Shown here piece by piece: positions 47,016 through 58,152 of a stretch of 64,000 nt of DNA. Location of the stretch: assembly GCA_023105745.1 (NCBI GenBank), contig JALGQZ010000009.1, positions 35,144,409 to 35,208,408 on the forward strand. The letters run 5' to 3'. The DNA comes from Austropuccinia psidii. Lineage: Eukaryota > Basidiomycota > Pucciniomycetes > Pucciniales > Sphaerophragmiaceae. The first letter of the stretch is position 1, and every line of letters starts with the position of its first letter. Below the pieces are notes generated by a model, which ran no database searches, was not told where the DNA came from, and was given only the letters and a program-made list of their open reading frames with translations. Made by a program: the position numbers and the translations under genes.

Positions 47016-47640
47016 CATAATTTCTGTTCATTCTGTTCATTCTTTCTTTATAATTTCATTCACTCATTTCATCGAAATTATGATTCTTCTACGTTTATGA
47101 ACTTAATGATTCGTCGTCACCTCTCAATTTTCTCTCATTCATTCTTCATTTTGAAAATTGAAAGCTGACCCATTTTTTACTTTTGTTATTCTTTTAAAAT
47201 TCTTTTTCAAATCATCAAATTTTCATTTCATTCATAATTCAGGCGTCATCTTTATTTTCTTGATTTTCAAATTTTTCATCAAGATATTCAGACACGTTAT
47301 TCACATCAAGATTCATAATTGATTCATTCTTCAAGAATTTTGGTTTTTAAAGAATAATTCACTTGATTTTGATTGATTGATTGATTTGACATATTTGATA
47401 TTGACCTCAAGAAAATTGATTGACCTGAAGACTTCATTGATTTTGCTGATTTTTTCACATCAAGAATTTTGACATAAATTGATTTTTCTTCAAGATTTCA
47501 TTTGATTGATTGAATTTTGCAAGATTTTGATTTTTGATTGATTTGATTCATTTATTTTCCTCAAGATTTGATTGTTGACTCTTTTCACTTCAAGAAAATT
47601 TTGATTTTATTTTGTGTATTCTAATTTCATTCCTGAAATC

Positions 47641-48978
47641 ATGCCTGTTCAACATTCACCTCCGGCAAGACAGACAAGATCTCAGGCCAGAGCTCAAGCT
47701 GTTCTCACTCCAACTCCAAGAGCTCCTCTAGATGGCACCCCAGCAGTTCCTCAACTGAGGGCCCAATTAGATAGAGGACCCCGCATGGAAGGAGCAGCAC
47801 CATCCAGGAAGGAAGGAAGAGGGCCCAGAAGATCATGTTCATTCTCAGGAGTAGTTGGCGGATTTCCAGGAACTTCAAGGACTATTTTCAAAGGTCCAGG
47901 TGAAGATGGTGAAGAGGAGGAGGAGAATTCTGTGGAAGAGGAAGAGTCTGATGGTACTGAAGGTGTCCCTGCTCCGGTGGAGGCATCCCAAGGTACTGGA
48001 GGACCAACTCTAGCCCAGTCTAATCAGCCTGTCTCTCATCAGTCTGAACCATCTCTATTGGCCATCATGCAGCAAATGACTCAGATTATGGCCAATCTTC
48101 AAGCAGCTTCATCTTCTGAAGCATCAAGACCACCAGCCTTCAAGACTCCATCTATGAAGGCACCAGAATGCTTTGATGGGACTCAGCCCTTCAAAGTAAG
48201 AAGCTTTATTCAGTCCTGTCAATTGATCTTTCATAATGATCCGGCAAACTTCGCTCAAGACAGAAAGAAGGTCCTTTATGCCACTTCATTTCTCATTGGC
48301 CGGGCTGCAAAATGGATTGAGCCTTATCTTTCCAATCTCACCAATCAAGACTCAAATTACCTTCTCAATTCTTGGTCTTTGTTTGAATCTCAACTCTTCA
48401 GTCTATTTGGTGACCCGAATGAAGTCAGAAAAGCAGAAGCTGAGTTGGATTCTTTAAGAATGAAAGAAGGTGGGCATGTATCCTTATACATTGCTGATTT
48501 CAGAAGTTTAGTCTCAAGAATCGGTGATTGGGGTGAAAGAGCTCTCATCCATCATTTCAGGAAGGGATTGCCATCCAGGATTTTGGATCAATTGGCCTCC
48601 CATCCTTCAAGAATTGACTCTCTTCAAGACTTAATGGACGTTACCCTGGAGCTTGATACCAGGTACCATGAGAGGCAAAATGAAAAGAGTCATCATCAAG
48701 AGAAGAATCCAGAAGCCTCAAAGTCAAGTTCTTCTAATCCTCAAAATTCTTCAAGCTCAAGTCAAAAGAAGAAGAAGAATTTTCAGAAGAGGGACAAGCC
48801 CCATTCTTCTTTATTGAATAAAGATTTCAAGCTCATGAACTCTGAAAAAGAAAGAAGAATCAAGGAGGGTCTTTGTACCTATTGTGGTGGGAAGCATAGT
48901 CTTGAGTCCTGTTTCAAAAGGCCTCAAAACAAGCTTACCCAACCGTCAGGCAAATTTCCCAGCCAGGGAAAAGCCTGA
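47641..48978 (+). CDS. Gag of element D (445 aa)
   Basis: The ATG at 47641 gives the MPVQHSPP start, whose downstream sequence has a counterpart in C; the in-frame extension upstream to 47614 is leader. The N-terminus is Arg/Pro-rich, followed by an acidic Glu run, the gag capsid-type domain (the FDGTQPF...GDPNEVRKAE region), a Lys/Ser-rich linker and a zinc knuckle CTYCGGKHSLESC (C-X2-C-X3-H-X4-C). It ends at TGA 48976-48978, two codons after a slippery heptamer. It would form the particle shell and bind RNA. This frame looks intact. Confidence 0.9.
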   Translation: MPVQHSPPARQTRSQARAQAVLTPTPRAPLDGTPAVPQLRAQLDRGPRMEGAAPSRKEGRGPRRSCSFSGVVGGFPGTSRTIFKGPGEDGEEEEENSVEEEESDGTEGVPAPVEASQGTGGPTLAQSNQPVSHQSEPSLLAIMQQMTQIMANLQAASSSEASRPPAFKTPSMKAPECFDGTQPFKVRSFIQSCQLIFHNDPANFAQDRKKVLYATSFLIGRAAKWIEPYLSNLTNQDSNYLLNSWSLFESQLFSLFGDPNEVRKAEAELDSLRMKEGGHVSLYIADFRSLVSRIGDWGERALIHHFRKGLPSRILDQLASHPSRIDSLQDLMDVTLELDTRYHERQNEKSHHQEKNPEASKSSSSNPQNSSSSSQKKKKNFQKRDKPHSSLLNKDFKLMNSEKERRIKEGLCTYCGGKHSLESCFKRPQNKLTQPSGKFPSQGKA

Positions 48979-49010
48979 GTGAAGACCATGTTGTTTTCAA
49001 TGGTCTTCAC
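48966..49010 (+). promoter_or_regulatory. -1 frameshift signal of element D
   Basis: Heptamer G GGA AAA (48966-48972) lies in the gag frame. A 6-nt spacer is followed by a perfect 11-bp hairpin: GTGAAGACCAT (48979-48989), 10-nt loop, ATGGTCTTCAC (49000-49010). A -1 slip continues as AGC CTG AGT GAA into the pol frame. Confidence 0.85.
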
Positions 49011-52000
49011 AGTTTTCCATCCAGAGCACAATTGTGCATTTTGAATACTGGTGTCAAAAATTCTCTTAAATTTTTTGTTTTCTCTTCTCTCTCTGATATG
49101 TTTTACAGTATTCTCATTGATTCTGGTGCTACCAACTCATTTATTGCAAAGCAGTTTGTTCACAAGTATTCTTTGACCATGTCAGAACTCCCGGAGAAGA
49201 TTCCCCTTATCATTCTTGACTCCTCTGAGTCTCCTTCTTCATTTGTGACTCACCATACTAAATATATGGTTGAGCTCCCTTCCTTCCCAAGCTTTGAATG
49301 GGACTTTTTAGTCATTGATACTCCCAAGGGAGAAGATCTCATATTGGGCTTTGACTTTCTTAATCATTTTAATCCGCTTATTGATTGGAGGAAAGGATTG
49401 ATCACCTTTAATTCTGATCATAAGGACTGTAATGATCCTTCAATTTCTTTTAGTAATGACTTTTCTTCTGCCAAATCATGTGCAGCTCTGGTTGGTGATT
49501 CTAGAACACCATCTTTTCCGTCTTCTGTCCATATTCCTTCCCTTAATTCCCATCAGTCATTACTATCATCTAGAGATGAAGTCTTCAAAGAGATTCAAGA
49601 TGTTGGAGAAGATAATTCTGTATCTTCACTTCATCTCTTTTTTGGGAATATGGACCTTCCTCCTTCATCTTATCATGACTCCCTGGAGGAGTTGTGGGAT
49701 GAAGAGGAAGAGCCAGAAGAAATAGAAACCGTGATGAAGGTTGTTCCTTCTGTTTATCACCAATACTTGGATGTATTCTCCAAGGTGAAAGCAGAAAAAC
49801 TTCCTCCTCACCGCGCCTGTGATCATCATATCGAGCTGGAGGGGTCTCTACCTCCAGTTGGGTGATCTACTCTTTATCAAACCAAGAGTCAGATACACTC
49901 AGGGCCTACATTTCAGAGAATGTAGAGAAGGGTTTCATCCGGCCAAGCTCCTCTTCTACAGGAGCACCTGTTCTTTTTGTCAAAAAGAAAGATGGTGGCC
50001 TCCGTTTGTGTGTTGATTACCGCAAACTCAATGCTGTTACTAGGAAGAACAAGTATCCTGTTCCTCCTATGAATCAGCTTCTTACTGTTTTTAATGGTTC
50101 TTCCATCTTCTCCAAGATTGATTTGCGTGGTGCATATAACCTGCTCAGAATCAAGGAAGGTGATGAACATTTGACTTGTTTTAGAACCAAATATGGTAGT
50201 TATGAGTACTTGGTTATGCCATTTGGGCTCACCAATGCTCCTGCTTCTTTTCAAAACCTTGTCAATGATATTTTTTATGATCTTCTTGATGTTTATGTTG
50301 TGGTTTATTTGGATGACATTATGGTCTTCTCCAAATCTGAGGAAGAGCATGTCACTCATGTGTCCACTGTTCTTTCCAGACTCAGAGCCAATAACCTCTT
50401 TGCTAAGGCGTCCAAATGCCTATTCCATGTTTCTAGTGTAGAGTATTTAGGTTATGTTGTTTCTTCTGAAGGCCTCAAGATGGACCAAGCAAAAGTCCAG
50501 CAAATTCTCAATTGGCCACCTCCAAGAAACCTCAAGGCTCTTCAATCATTCCTTGGCTTTGCCAATTTTTACCGCCGTTTCATCAAGAAGTATTCAAAGA
50601 AGATTAGTTCACTCACAAGTTTCCTCAAGAAAGATTCCCGTTTTCCCCTCAATGAGGAAGCTCTTAGCCAGATTCATCAACTCAAAGAGGCATTCACCAC
50701 TGCTCCAATCCTTTCTCACTTCAATCCTTCTCTACCCACCATTGTAGAGACCGATGCATCAGATTATGCCTTGGGTGCTGTACTGAGTCAGGTATCTGAC
50801 TCAGGAAAACATCCCATTGCATTTGATAGCCGCAAGCTTCTCCCAGCTGAGCTGAATTATGAGATTCATGACAAGGAACTCCTTGGCATAGTCTGGGCTC
50901 TCAAGCGCTGGAGAGCTTTCCTTCTTTCAATTTCTTCCCCTTTTGAAGTCCTCACCGATCATTCATCTCTTCAATATTTCATGTCTTCCAAGATTCTCAC
51001 TCGCCGTCAAGCCCGCTGGGCTGAATTTTTATCTGAATTTCATTTCTCAATCACTTACCGCCCTGGCCGCTTGGCCACCCTTCCAGATGCCTTGTCACGT
51101 CGGGACGACGTTTATCCGGAGAGGGGGGAGGATTTCATCAGCAAGAATCCAATGAACTATCAGAAGATAATCAAGCAAGATGAAATTCAAGCCTCAAAGT
51201 TTTTTGCAGTCAAGGTGGATTCATTTTCAAATTTGATTGATTCAATTCAGAAGGCAGTATGGCAAGACCCTCAATATAGAAGTGTCCTTGAAGATTTGGG
51301 TAAAGGTAAATCTGTCACAGATTATTCTCTTGATTCCTCTTCCAAACTACTCCTTTTCAAAGATCGGGTGGTGGTCCCAATGACCCCACAATTCAACTCA
51401 ATATACTTCAAAAGCGGCATGACTCTCCTCTAGCTGGACACCCTGGCCAAGAGAAGACTATCAAGCTTGTCAAGCGGGATTTCCACTGGCCCAGCATGAC
51501 TCAATTCATCAAGGATTATGTCTCATCCTGTCAACAGTGTTCAAGAAACAAAAATATTCATCACAAGAAGTTTGGACTCCTCAAGCCTCTTCCAATTCCA
51601 AGTGGTCCTTGGATTTGTCTTGCAATGGATTTCATCACTCAATTGCCACTGTCCAATTCTTTTGATTCAATTTTAGTCATAGTGGACAGATTCTCAAAAA
51701 TGGCAGTTTTTATTCCAACAATAGCTTCAATCACTTCATTAGATTTGGCCCATTTATTCATCAAGAATATTTTTTCAAAGCATGGCCTTCCTTCAAGCAT
51801 TGTTAGTGATTGAGGTTCTCTTTTTGTTTCTTCTTTTTGGACCAATCTTTGTCAGCAGCTCAAGATTTCAAGAGACTTGTCAACTGCTTATCATCCAGAA
51901 GCTGATGGACAGACAGAGAGGGTAAATCAGATACTAGAACAGTATCTTCGGATGTATGTCAGTTATCATCAAGATGATTGGAACACCTGGCTCCCTCTGG

Positions 52001-52692
52001 CTGAATTTGCCTACAATAACTCTGACCACTCTTCAACAAAACAATCACCGTTTTTCACTGTTTATGGAAGAGATCCTCATTTTGACTCAGTTCATATCAC
52101 TCAAGATACTCCGGCTGGAAAGTTATCAACAAAAATCCAATCTGTACAGCAAGATGTCAAGAGAGAACTTGAAGTTGCCATAAACAGGTTTAAGAGGTAT
52201 GCAGATAAAAGTAGAGCAAGTCCACCTGTTTTAAATCCCGGTGACATGGTATGGCTTTCCTCCAAGAACATCAAATCAACTAGACCCACCAAAAAACTGT
52301 CTGAAAGTTGGTTGGGTCCTTTTCCAATCTTGAAGAAAGTCAGCACTCATGCCTACCACCTCAAGCTTCCATCTCAATGGAAATCCATCGACCCAGTCTT
52401 CCATATATCCCTCCTGGAACCAGTCAAGACATCAAAAATCCCAACTCGGCATCAAGAGCCTCCTCCTCCAATCATCATTGAAGAAGAAGAGGAATGGGAA
52501 GTCTCTCAAATACTGGATTCAAAGCTCAAGAGAGGAAAAGTATGGTATCTGGTGGAATGGAAAGGTTTCAGTCAAGGCCCAGAAAGATCCACTTGGGAAC
52601 CAACCGAAAACCTCAAGAATTGTCCTGAACTTGTCAAAGATTTCCATTCATTATATCCTGACAAGCCCGGGGCCAATTCTTCAAAAGCTTGA
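48972..52692 (+). pseudogene. Pol of element D, three lesions
   Basis: Read after the -1 shift. Protease has IDSGATNSF near 49118-49145. RT has CVDYRKLNAVT, MPFGLTNAPASF and YLDD near 50306-50317. RNase H has TDASDYALG and a DKELLGIVWAL stretch. Integrase has HPGQ, CQQC and the MDFIT, VSD and ADGQTERVNQ core motifs. A GPFPILKK region and a good chromodomain (WEVSQILDSK...WYLVEWKGF...STWEP) follow. Lesions: one base missing near 49857-49862, one base missing in an A run near 51379-51381, and TGA at 51811-51813 right after the second catalytic Asp (Arg expected; one C-to-T from CGA). Confidence 0.9.
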
Positions 52693-52698
52693 TTCATT

Positions 52699-53080
52699 AT
52701 GGTGCTTGGTGGGGAGAGGAATTACCAAAAGTAAGTCCCACTCCTGGTATGCACCTTTAGGGGTATTCTACTCTTCCTTTTGTTGTAAGCATCACCTTGG
52801 CCACTCTGTGAGCACTTTGCAATTTTGGACACAGATCTTGGCATAGCTTTCAACTCCATTTCCAATCTTATGGCCATTTTCGCTTGGGACAATTGGCCAT
52901 TCACTTTTCAATTCATTTCCAAGACTTCAAATTCAAATTCATTCATTCAACATTTTGTTTCTTATTTTTATGGCACTGGCGGGAGTGGTAACTACCAAAA
53001 GTAAGTTCCTCTCCTGGTGTGCACTTCCCTGAGGGGTCTACAATCTTGTCAAAACATCACCTTGGCCACTTTGTGAGCAC
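52699..53080 (+). repeat. Duplicated post-pol module of element D
   Basis: Two related copies of about 115 bp, 52699-52817 and 52970-53080. Each begins with GGTGCTTGG- or GGCACTGG-like sequence, has AAAAGTAAGT and CTCCTGGTRTGCAC, and ends CCTTGGCCACTYTGTGAGCAC. Elements C and E carry the same pair after pol. Non-coding; the GTGCT and AGCAC ends could pair. Confidence 0.8.
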
Positions 53081-53486
53081 CTGGCATCAAATTTCTCTTT
53101 CCAGGTCCTTGGCCAATTTCAAAATCAGTTATCAACCTCCGTGATGAAGATTGGAACCTCCTCAAGATTCAATTCATTTTTCTTTTCTCTTTTCTCTTTC
53201 TTTTATTTTCATTTTCATTCTTTATTTTCATTTTAAAATTATCTTTTATCACTTCAATTATCACGTCAAAAATTTTTCATTCATTTTAAAATCCAACTCA
53301 AATCATGAAGCCAATGTCAAAAGAAGATCAAGCAAGTCCTGCGTCAAATGTCAATCTTTAATATCAGTTTTCAATTTTATCTTAATCAGTCCTCTTGAAT
53401 CACTCCCTCCAAATCTTTCCAATAGCCTCAACAGGCTTCACCTTGTATTGGTGCTCAGGAGCTCACCATTTCAAGGTGGGGGGTAC
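53081..53486. other. 3' untranslated region of element D
   Basis: AT-rich sequence without a gene, ending in the polypurine tract AAGGTGGGGGGTAC (53473-53486) directly before the LTR. Confidence 0.7.
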
Positions 53487-54979
53487 TGTCACAACCATGG
53501 CAATTCACCTCCTTGGATCCCCATATGGCATATCAAGCCACAGTCCTTTTATGGCCAATTGGCCATATCCATCACCAGTGGCCAATATGGCCACGTCATC
53601 ATCTTATGGACCATTTATGGCCTTTTGTGTTTTGGGGCCTTCATGGCCCTTCACCTCAATCCAGAACCCATGGCGGCAATTTATGCCAAAAGGGGCATTT
53701 CTGGTCATTTCCCTCAAAACCAGGGGAAATGGCCCAAATGGCTGTTTTTGGCCATTTGGGCTCATAATGCGCATTTGCGCATATTTGCGCATTTTGCGCA
53801 TTTTTGCGCACTTTGCGCATTTGCGCACTTTTGCGCATTTTGCGCATTTTTGCGCACTTTGACGCAAAGTGTCCAAAAGACACTTTCCCGCCTTTTGGGC
53901 CAGTTTTTGGCTCTGAACCCAAAAATGGCCAAAAACCCCAAAAGGCCCAGAAACACTTTTCCAATCTCTGAAGCCATCACATCCATCCTTTTCCCCTCTG
54001 CCTTTCCATCTCAAGACCTTTGGACGTAATCTTCTTTCCAATGAACCAATATGCCATAAATGATGTTATATATCATTGTGCATCATTTTTCAACAGCAAT
54101 TCAATGGTGGCAATATCAATTGGTCATTTCAACATTCCAACATCTCATCACGTCATCAAGGCACCCAATCATTCAGAGGAATAATCAAGGCTCAAGAGCA
54201 AGTGTTCCAGCGTCAAAGACCAATCACGCCATCAAGGCGTCATTGGATATTTTCATTCACAGTATTTCCTTCAAGGCAATACTGTTCAACCATTCTCAAG
54301 GGATTCAAGAGGAAATTCATTCATTCAGTTTTCAAGTGTCAAAGCTCCACCCAATTCATCTTGACAACCACATTCATTTCAATACAGTCTGGATCCACCA
54401 AGAACTGTATTTCATTTTCAAGTATGGGAAATTCATTCAACCCAATTCAATTTCAATATTAGCCAGCTGTATCAATTCCCAAAACAGTCAATACAGCTTC
54501 AAGGATCAATACAGATCAGTTTTCAGCCTGAAGAACTCAAGCTCCCAACTTTTCACATATACCGGCTACCCTTTCCACCCTGGGGGGTTTTTCCCCAGTT
54601 AATTAATATATTTTGATTTTATTTTATCTCTATTTTCTTTTCATTTTAGTGAAGCAAATACTGATATTATTAAGTCAGTCATTTAGCACCTTTCTCTTTT
54701 TCTTTCTTCGCCTGTCAATGGATACTTGGTGGTCATATCCTTACTAATTCCATTATTCATTTTTTGGCAGGTTGAAACAGTGATTAAGGACTTACTTGGT
54801 TGGATCTTTGGCCATTGGCTTCCTTTTCCTCTTTGCATCTCATCTTGTACCTGCATATCTTTTAGAGGAATTCATTCTTATTCTTTTTATTCTTTATCTT
54901 TTTGGAGTCTTCCAAGTGAGTTCCCTGATTGCTGAGTGCCAGGCCACTCTTGTATTTCTGTCCAAGAGCCCCTGTGACA
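53487..54979 (+). repeat. 3' LTR of element D
   Basis: 1493 bp, TGTCACAACC to CCTGTGACA, followed by the right TSD CTATA. Confidence 0.95.
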
Positions 54980-55014
54980 CTATATTACCACTCTTTCATA
55001 GTTTCATCCTGACA

Positions 55015-57676
55015 GTTGACTACCGCAAACTCAATGCTGTCACTAGGAAGAAGAGATACCTTGTTATTCCTATGAACCAGCTCCATACCGTATTCAACAG
55101 TTCCACTATCTTCTCCAAGATAGATTTGCGCAGTGCATATAACCTTCTGAGAACCAAAGAGGGGGATGAGCACTTAACTGCCTTTAGAGCCAAATATGGT
55201 AGTTATGAGTATTTGGTCATGCCATTTGGTTTGACCAATGCTCCTGCTTCTTTCCAGAATCTAGTAAATGATATCTTTGCAGATTTCTTGGATGTGTTTG
55301 TTGTGGTTTCTTTAGATGATATTATTGTCTTTTCCAGTTCTGAAGAGGAACATGTCAAACATGTGACCTCTGTCCTCCAAAGACTGAGGGACAATACTTT
55401 GTTTGCCAAAGCCTCCAGGTGTGTATTCCATGCCTCAAGTGTGGAATACTTGGGCTATGTTGTCTCAAGTGATGGCCTCAAGTTGGATTCTTCAAAAGTT
55501 CAGCAAATCCTAACTTGGCCTCTGCCCAAGAACATCAAGGCCCTTCAATATTTTCTTGGCTTTGCCAATTTTTATTGTCATTTCATTAAAAAATTTTCTA
55601 AAAAAATCACTTCTCTCACTTCCCTCCTTAAAAAAGATTCTCCCTTTATCTTCAATGAGAAAGCTCTTAGTCAGTTTCACTCACTCAAAGAAGCTTTCAC
55701 CTCTGCTCCTATCTTATCCCATTTCAATCCTTCTCTACCTACTATAGTAGAGACTGATGCTTCTGATTATGCATTGGGCGCTGTACTGAGTCAGGTGAAT
55801 GACTCAGGAAAGCACCCCATAGCATTTGATAGTTGCAAGCCTCTCCCAGCTGAGCTGAACTATGAAATTCATGACAAGGAACTCCTTGGCGTAGTTTGGG
55901 CTCTCAAGCGCTGGAGAGCATTCCTTTGAGGTCTTTACAGACCACTCTTCTCTTCAGTATTTCATGTCTTCTAAAGTTATTACTCGCCGCCAAGCCCGTT
56001 GGGCTGAATTTCTTTCACAATTTCACTTCACTATCACTTACCGCCCAGGCAGGGTGGCCACTTTGCCAGATGCCTTGTCATGTCGGGACGATGTGTACCC
56101 AGAGGGGGGGGTGGACTTCATCAGCAAGAATCCTCAAAATTTTCATCAAGTAATCAAGCAAGATGGGATTCAAGAGCCAAGATTCTTTTCAATCAAAGTG
56201 GAAGTGTTTTCAGATTTATTTGACAAGATTCAAAAAGAAGTATGGCAAGACAAGGACTAGAAAGAAATACTCAAGCAACTAACAAGAGGTGAATCAATTC
56301 CAGATTATTCTCTTGAACCTCAAGCCAAGTTGTTATTTTTCAAAGATAGAGTGGTAATCCCGAGCAATGAAGAACTTCAACTCAATATTCTTCAAAAGCG
56401 TCATGACTCACCTTTGGCTGGCCATCCTGGCCAGGCGAAGACCCTCAAGCTCATCAAGAGGGACTTTTATTGGGCTGGCATGAATCAATTCATCAAGGAC
56501 TATGTGTCCTCATGTCAGCAATGTTCAAGAAACAAGAAAATTCATCACAAGAGGTTTGGAATACTCAAGCCTCTTCAAATTCCATCTGGTCCATGGAATT
56601 CCATATCAATGGACTTTATCACTCAAGTGCCCTTGTCAAACAACTTTGACTCAATTCTAGTAGTTGTGGACAGGTTCTCAAAAATGGCAATCTTCATTCC
56701 AACTTATGGAACAATCACTGCTCTGGACTTAGCTCAAATTTTCATTAGTCATGTATTTTCCAAGCATGGCCTTCCAGTCAGTATTGTCAGTGATAGAGGA
56801 TCTTTCTTCGTTTCATCACTTTGGACTCAATTATTTCAGAAGCTCAAGATATCAAGAGGTCTTTCAACTTCTTTTCATCCTGGAAAAGATGGACAGACAG
56901 AGAGGGTAAATCAGATTCTAGAACAGTATCTTCGGGTGTATGTCAGCTATCATCAATATGACTGGTACACCTGGCTCCCTCTGGCTGAATTTGCCTATAA
57001 TGATGCAGAACATTCATCAACAAAGCAATCACCTTTTTTCACCATTTATGGAAGAAATCCCAGCTTCGACTCAATCCATATTTCTCAGGATTCACCTGCT
57101 GGAAAGTTATCAACAAAACTCCAATCAGTATAGCAAGTGGTCAAAGAAGAATTAGAGTCAGCAATAAGGAGATTCAAGAAGTATGCAGATAGAAATAGAG
57201 CAATTCCACCTGATTTCCAACCTGGGGACAAAGTATGGCTAGCTTCCAAGAATATCAAGACAACAAGACCCACCAAGAAATTATCAGAAAGAATGTTGGG
57301 ACCTTTTGAAGTTCTGAAGAAGATTGGAAGCCATGCATATCACCTCAAGTTGCCTCAGCAATGGAAGACAGTTTGCCCTGTATTCCATGTGTCCTTATTA
57401 GAACTAGTCAAGCAATCAACTATCCCAAATCGACATCAATTGGCGCCACCACCAGTCTTTGTGGAGGAACAAGAAGAATGGGAAGTGGCTCAGGTTCTGG
57501 ACTCAAACCTCAAAAGAGGTAAATTATGGTATCTTGTAGAGTTGAAAGGATTCAGTAAAGACCCAGAAAGAACCACTTGGGAACCAGCTTCCAACCTTAC
57601 CAACTCACCAGACCTTGTCAAGGATTTCCATTCCTTATATCCAGACAAGCCTGGTCCAAATACCTCAAGAGTTTGA
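55015..57676 (+). pseudogene. Element C pol: RT to chromodomain
   Basis: Continues 44063 after the solo LTR and one TSD. RT has DYRKLNAVT and MPFGLTNAPASF, but the catalytic motif reads SLDD (55309-55320) where D has YLDD. RNase H loses about 20 bp near 55919-55930, giving TGA at 55927-55929. The integrase part (HPGQ, CQQC, MDFIT, VSDRG, DGQTERVNQ) is intact over about 267 codons but is bounded by TAG at 56258-56260 and TAG at 57131-57133 (CAG in D). The chromodomain (WEVAQVLDSN...WYLVELKGF) ends at TGA 57674-57676. Confidence 0.9.
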
Positions 57677-57678
57677 TT

Positions 57679-58152
57679 TATGGTGCTTGGTGGGGAGAAG
57701 AAGTTATGAAAGTAAGTTCCTCTCCTGGCATGCACCTTCAAGGGGGTAATCTACCCAAATGTTGTTTTAAGCATCACCTTGGCCACTTTGTGAGCACTTG
57801 CCAATTCTTTGGACAGGTTCAGGAAGCATACAACACCAATACCCTCCAATTTGGACCTTATCAAGATATGGCCAAATGTTTCTTTCTTTATTTTTCATTT
57901 CTTTTCTTTATTACCATTTCAATTTATCCCAATCATCATAATTCAAGACATTCATGACTTCAAGCCAATTATGGCAATTCATTTCAGAAGTCATTTATGG
58001 CAATTCAACTCAGAAGTCATTTATGGCAAGTCTTTTCAATCTTATGGTGCTTGGTGGGGAGTGGAAGTCATGAAAGTAAGTTCCAACTCCTGGTATGCCT
58101 CCCTGAGGGTTCTACTTCTTGTAAAACATTACCTTGCCCACTCTGTGAGCAG
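57679..58152 (+). repeat. Duplicated post-pol module of element C
   Basis: Copies at 57679-57799 and 58043-58152, both starting TATGGTGCTTGGTGGGGAG, with AAAGTAAGTTCC in the middle and CTGTGAGCA or TTGTGAGCAC near the end. Confidence 0.8.

Larger units (their letters stand above)
45464..54979 (+). mobile_element. Element D, Tf1/sushi-like LTR retrotransposon
   Basis: A 9516-bp element with TSD CTATA (45459-45463 and 54980-54984), inside the solo A LTR. The LTRs are 1537 and 1493 bp. I saw about six or seven substitutions; the length difference lies in a GCGCATTT array. Gag, a -1 frameshift signal, pol, two post-pol modules and a polypurine tract are all present. Pol has two frameshifts and one stop, so this copy is not autonomous although its LTRs are young. 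Confidence 0.95.
44064..55014 (+). mobile_element. Solo family A LTR in element C RT, split by element D
   Basis: A family A LTR starting TGTCAGCC at 44064 and ending CATCCTGACA at 55014, with TSD GTTGA (44059-44063 and 55015-55019). The LTR is interrupted at 45464 by element D. Excising the LTR and one TSD joins the C RT codons exactly (Val-Asp-Tyr-Arg). Confidence 0.95.
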
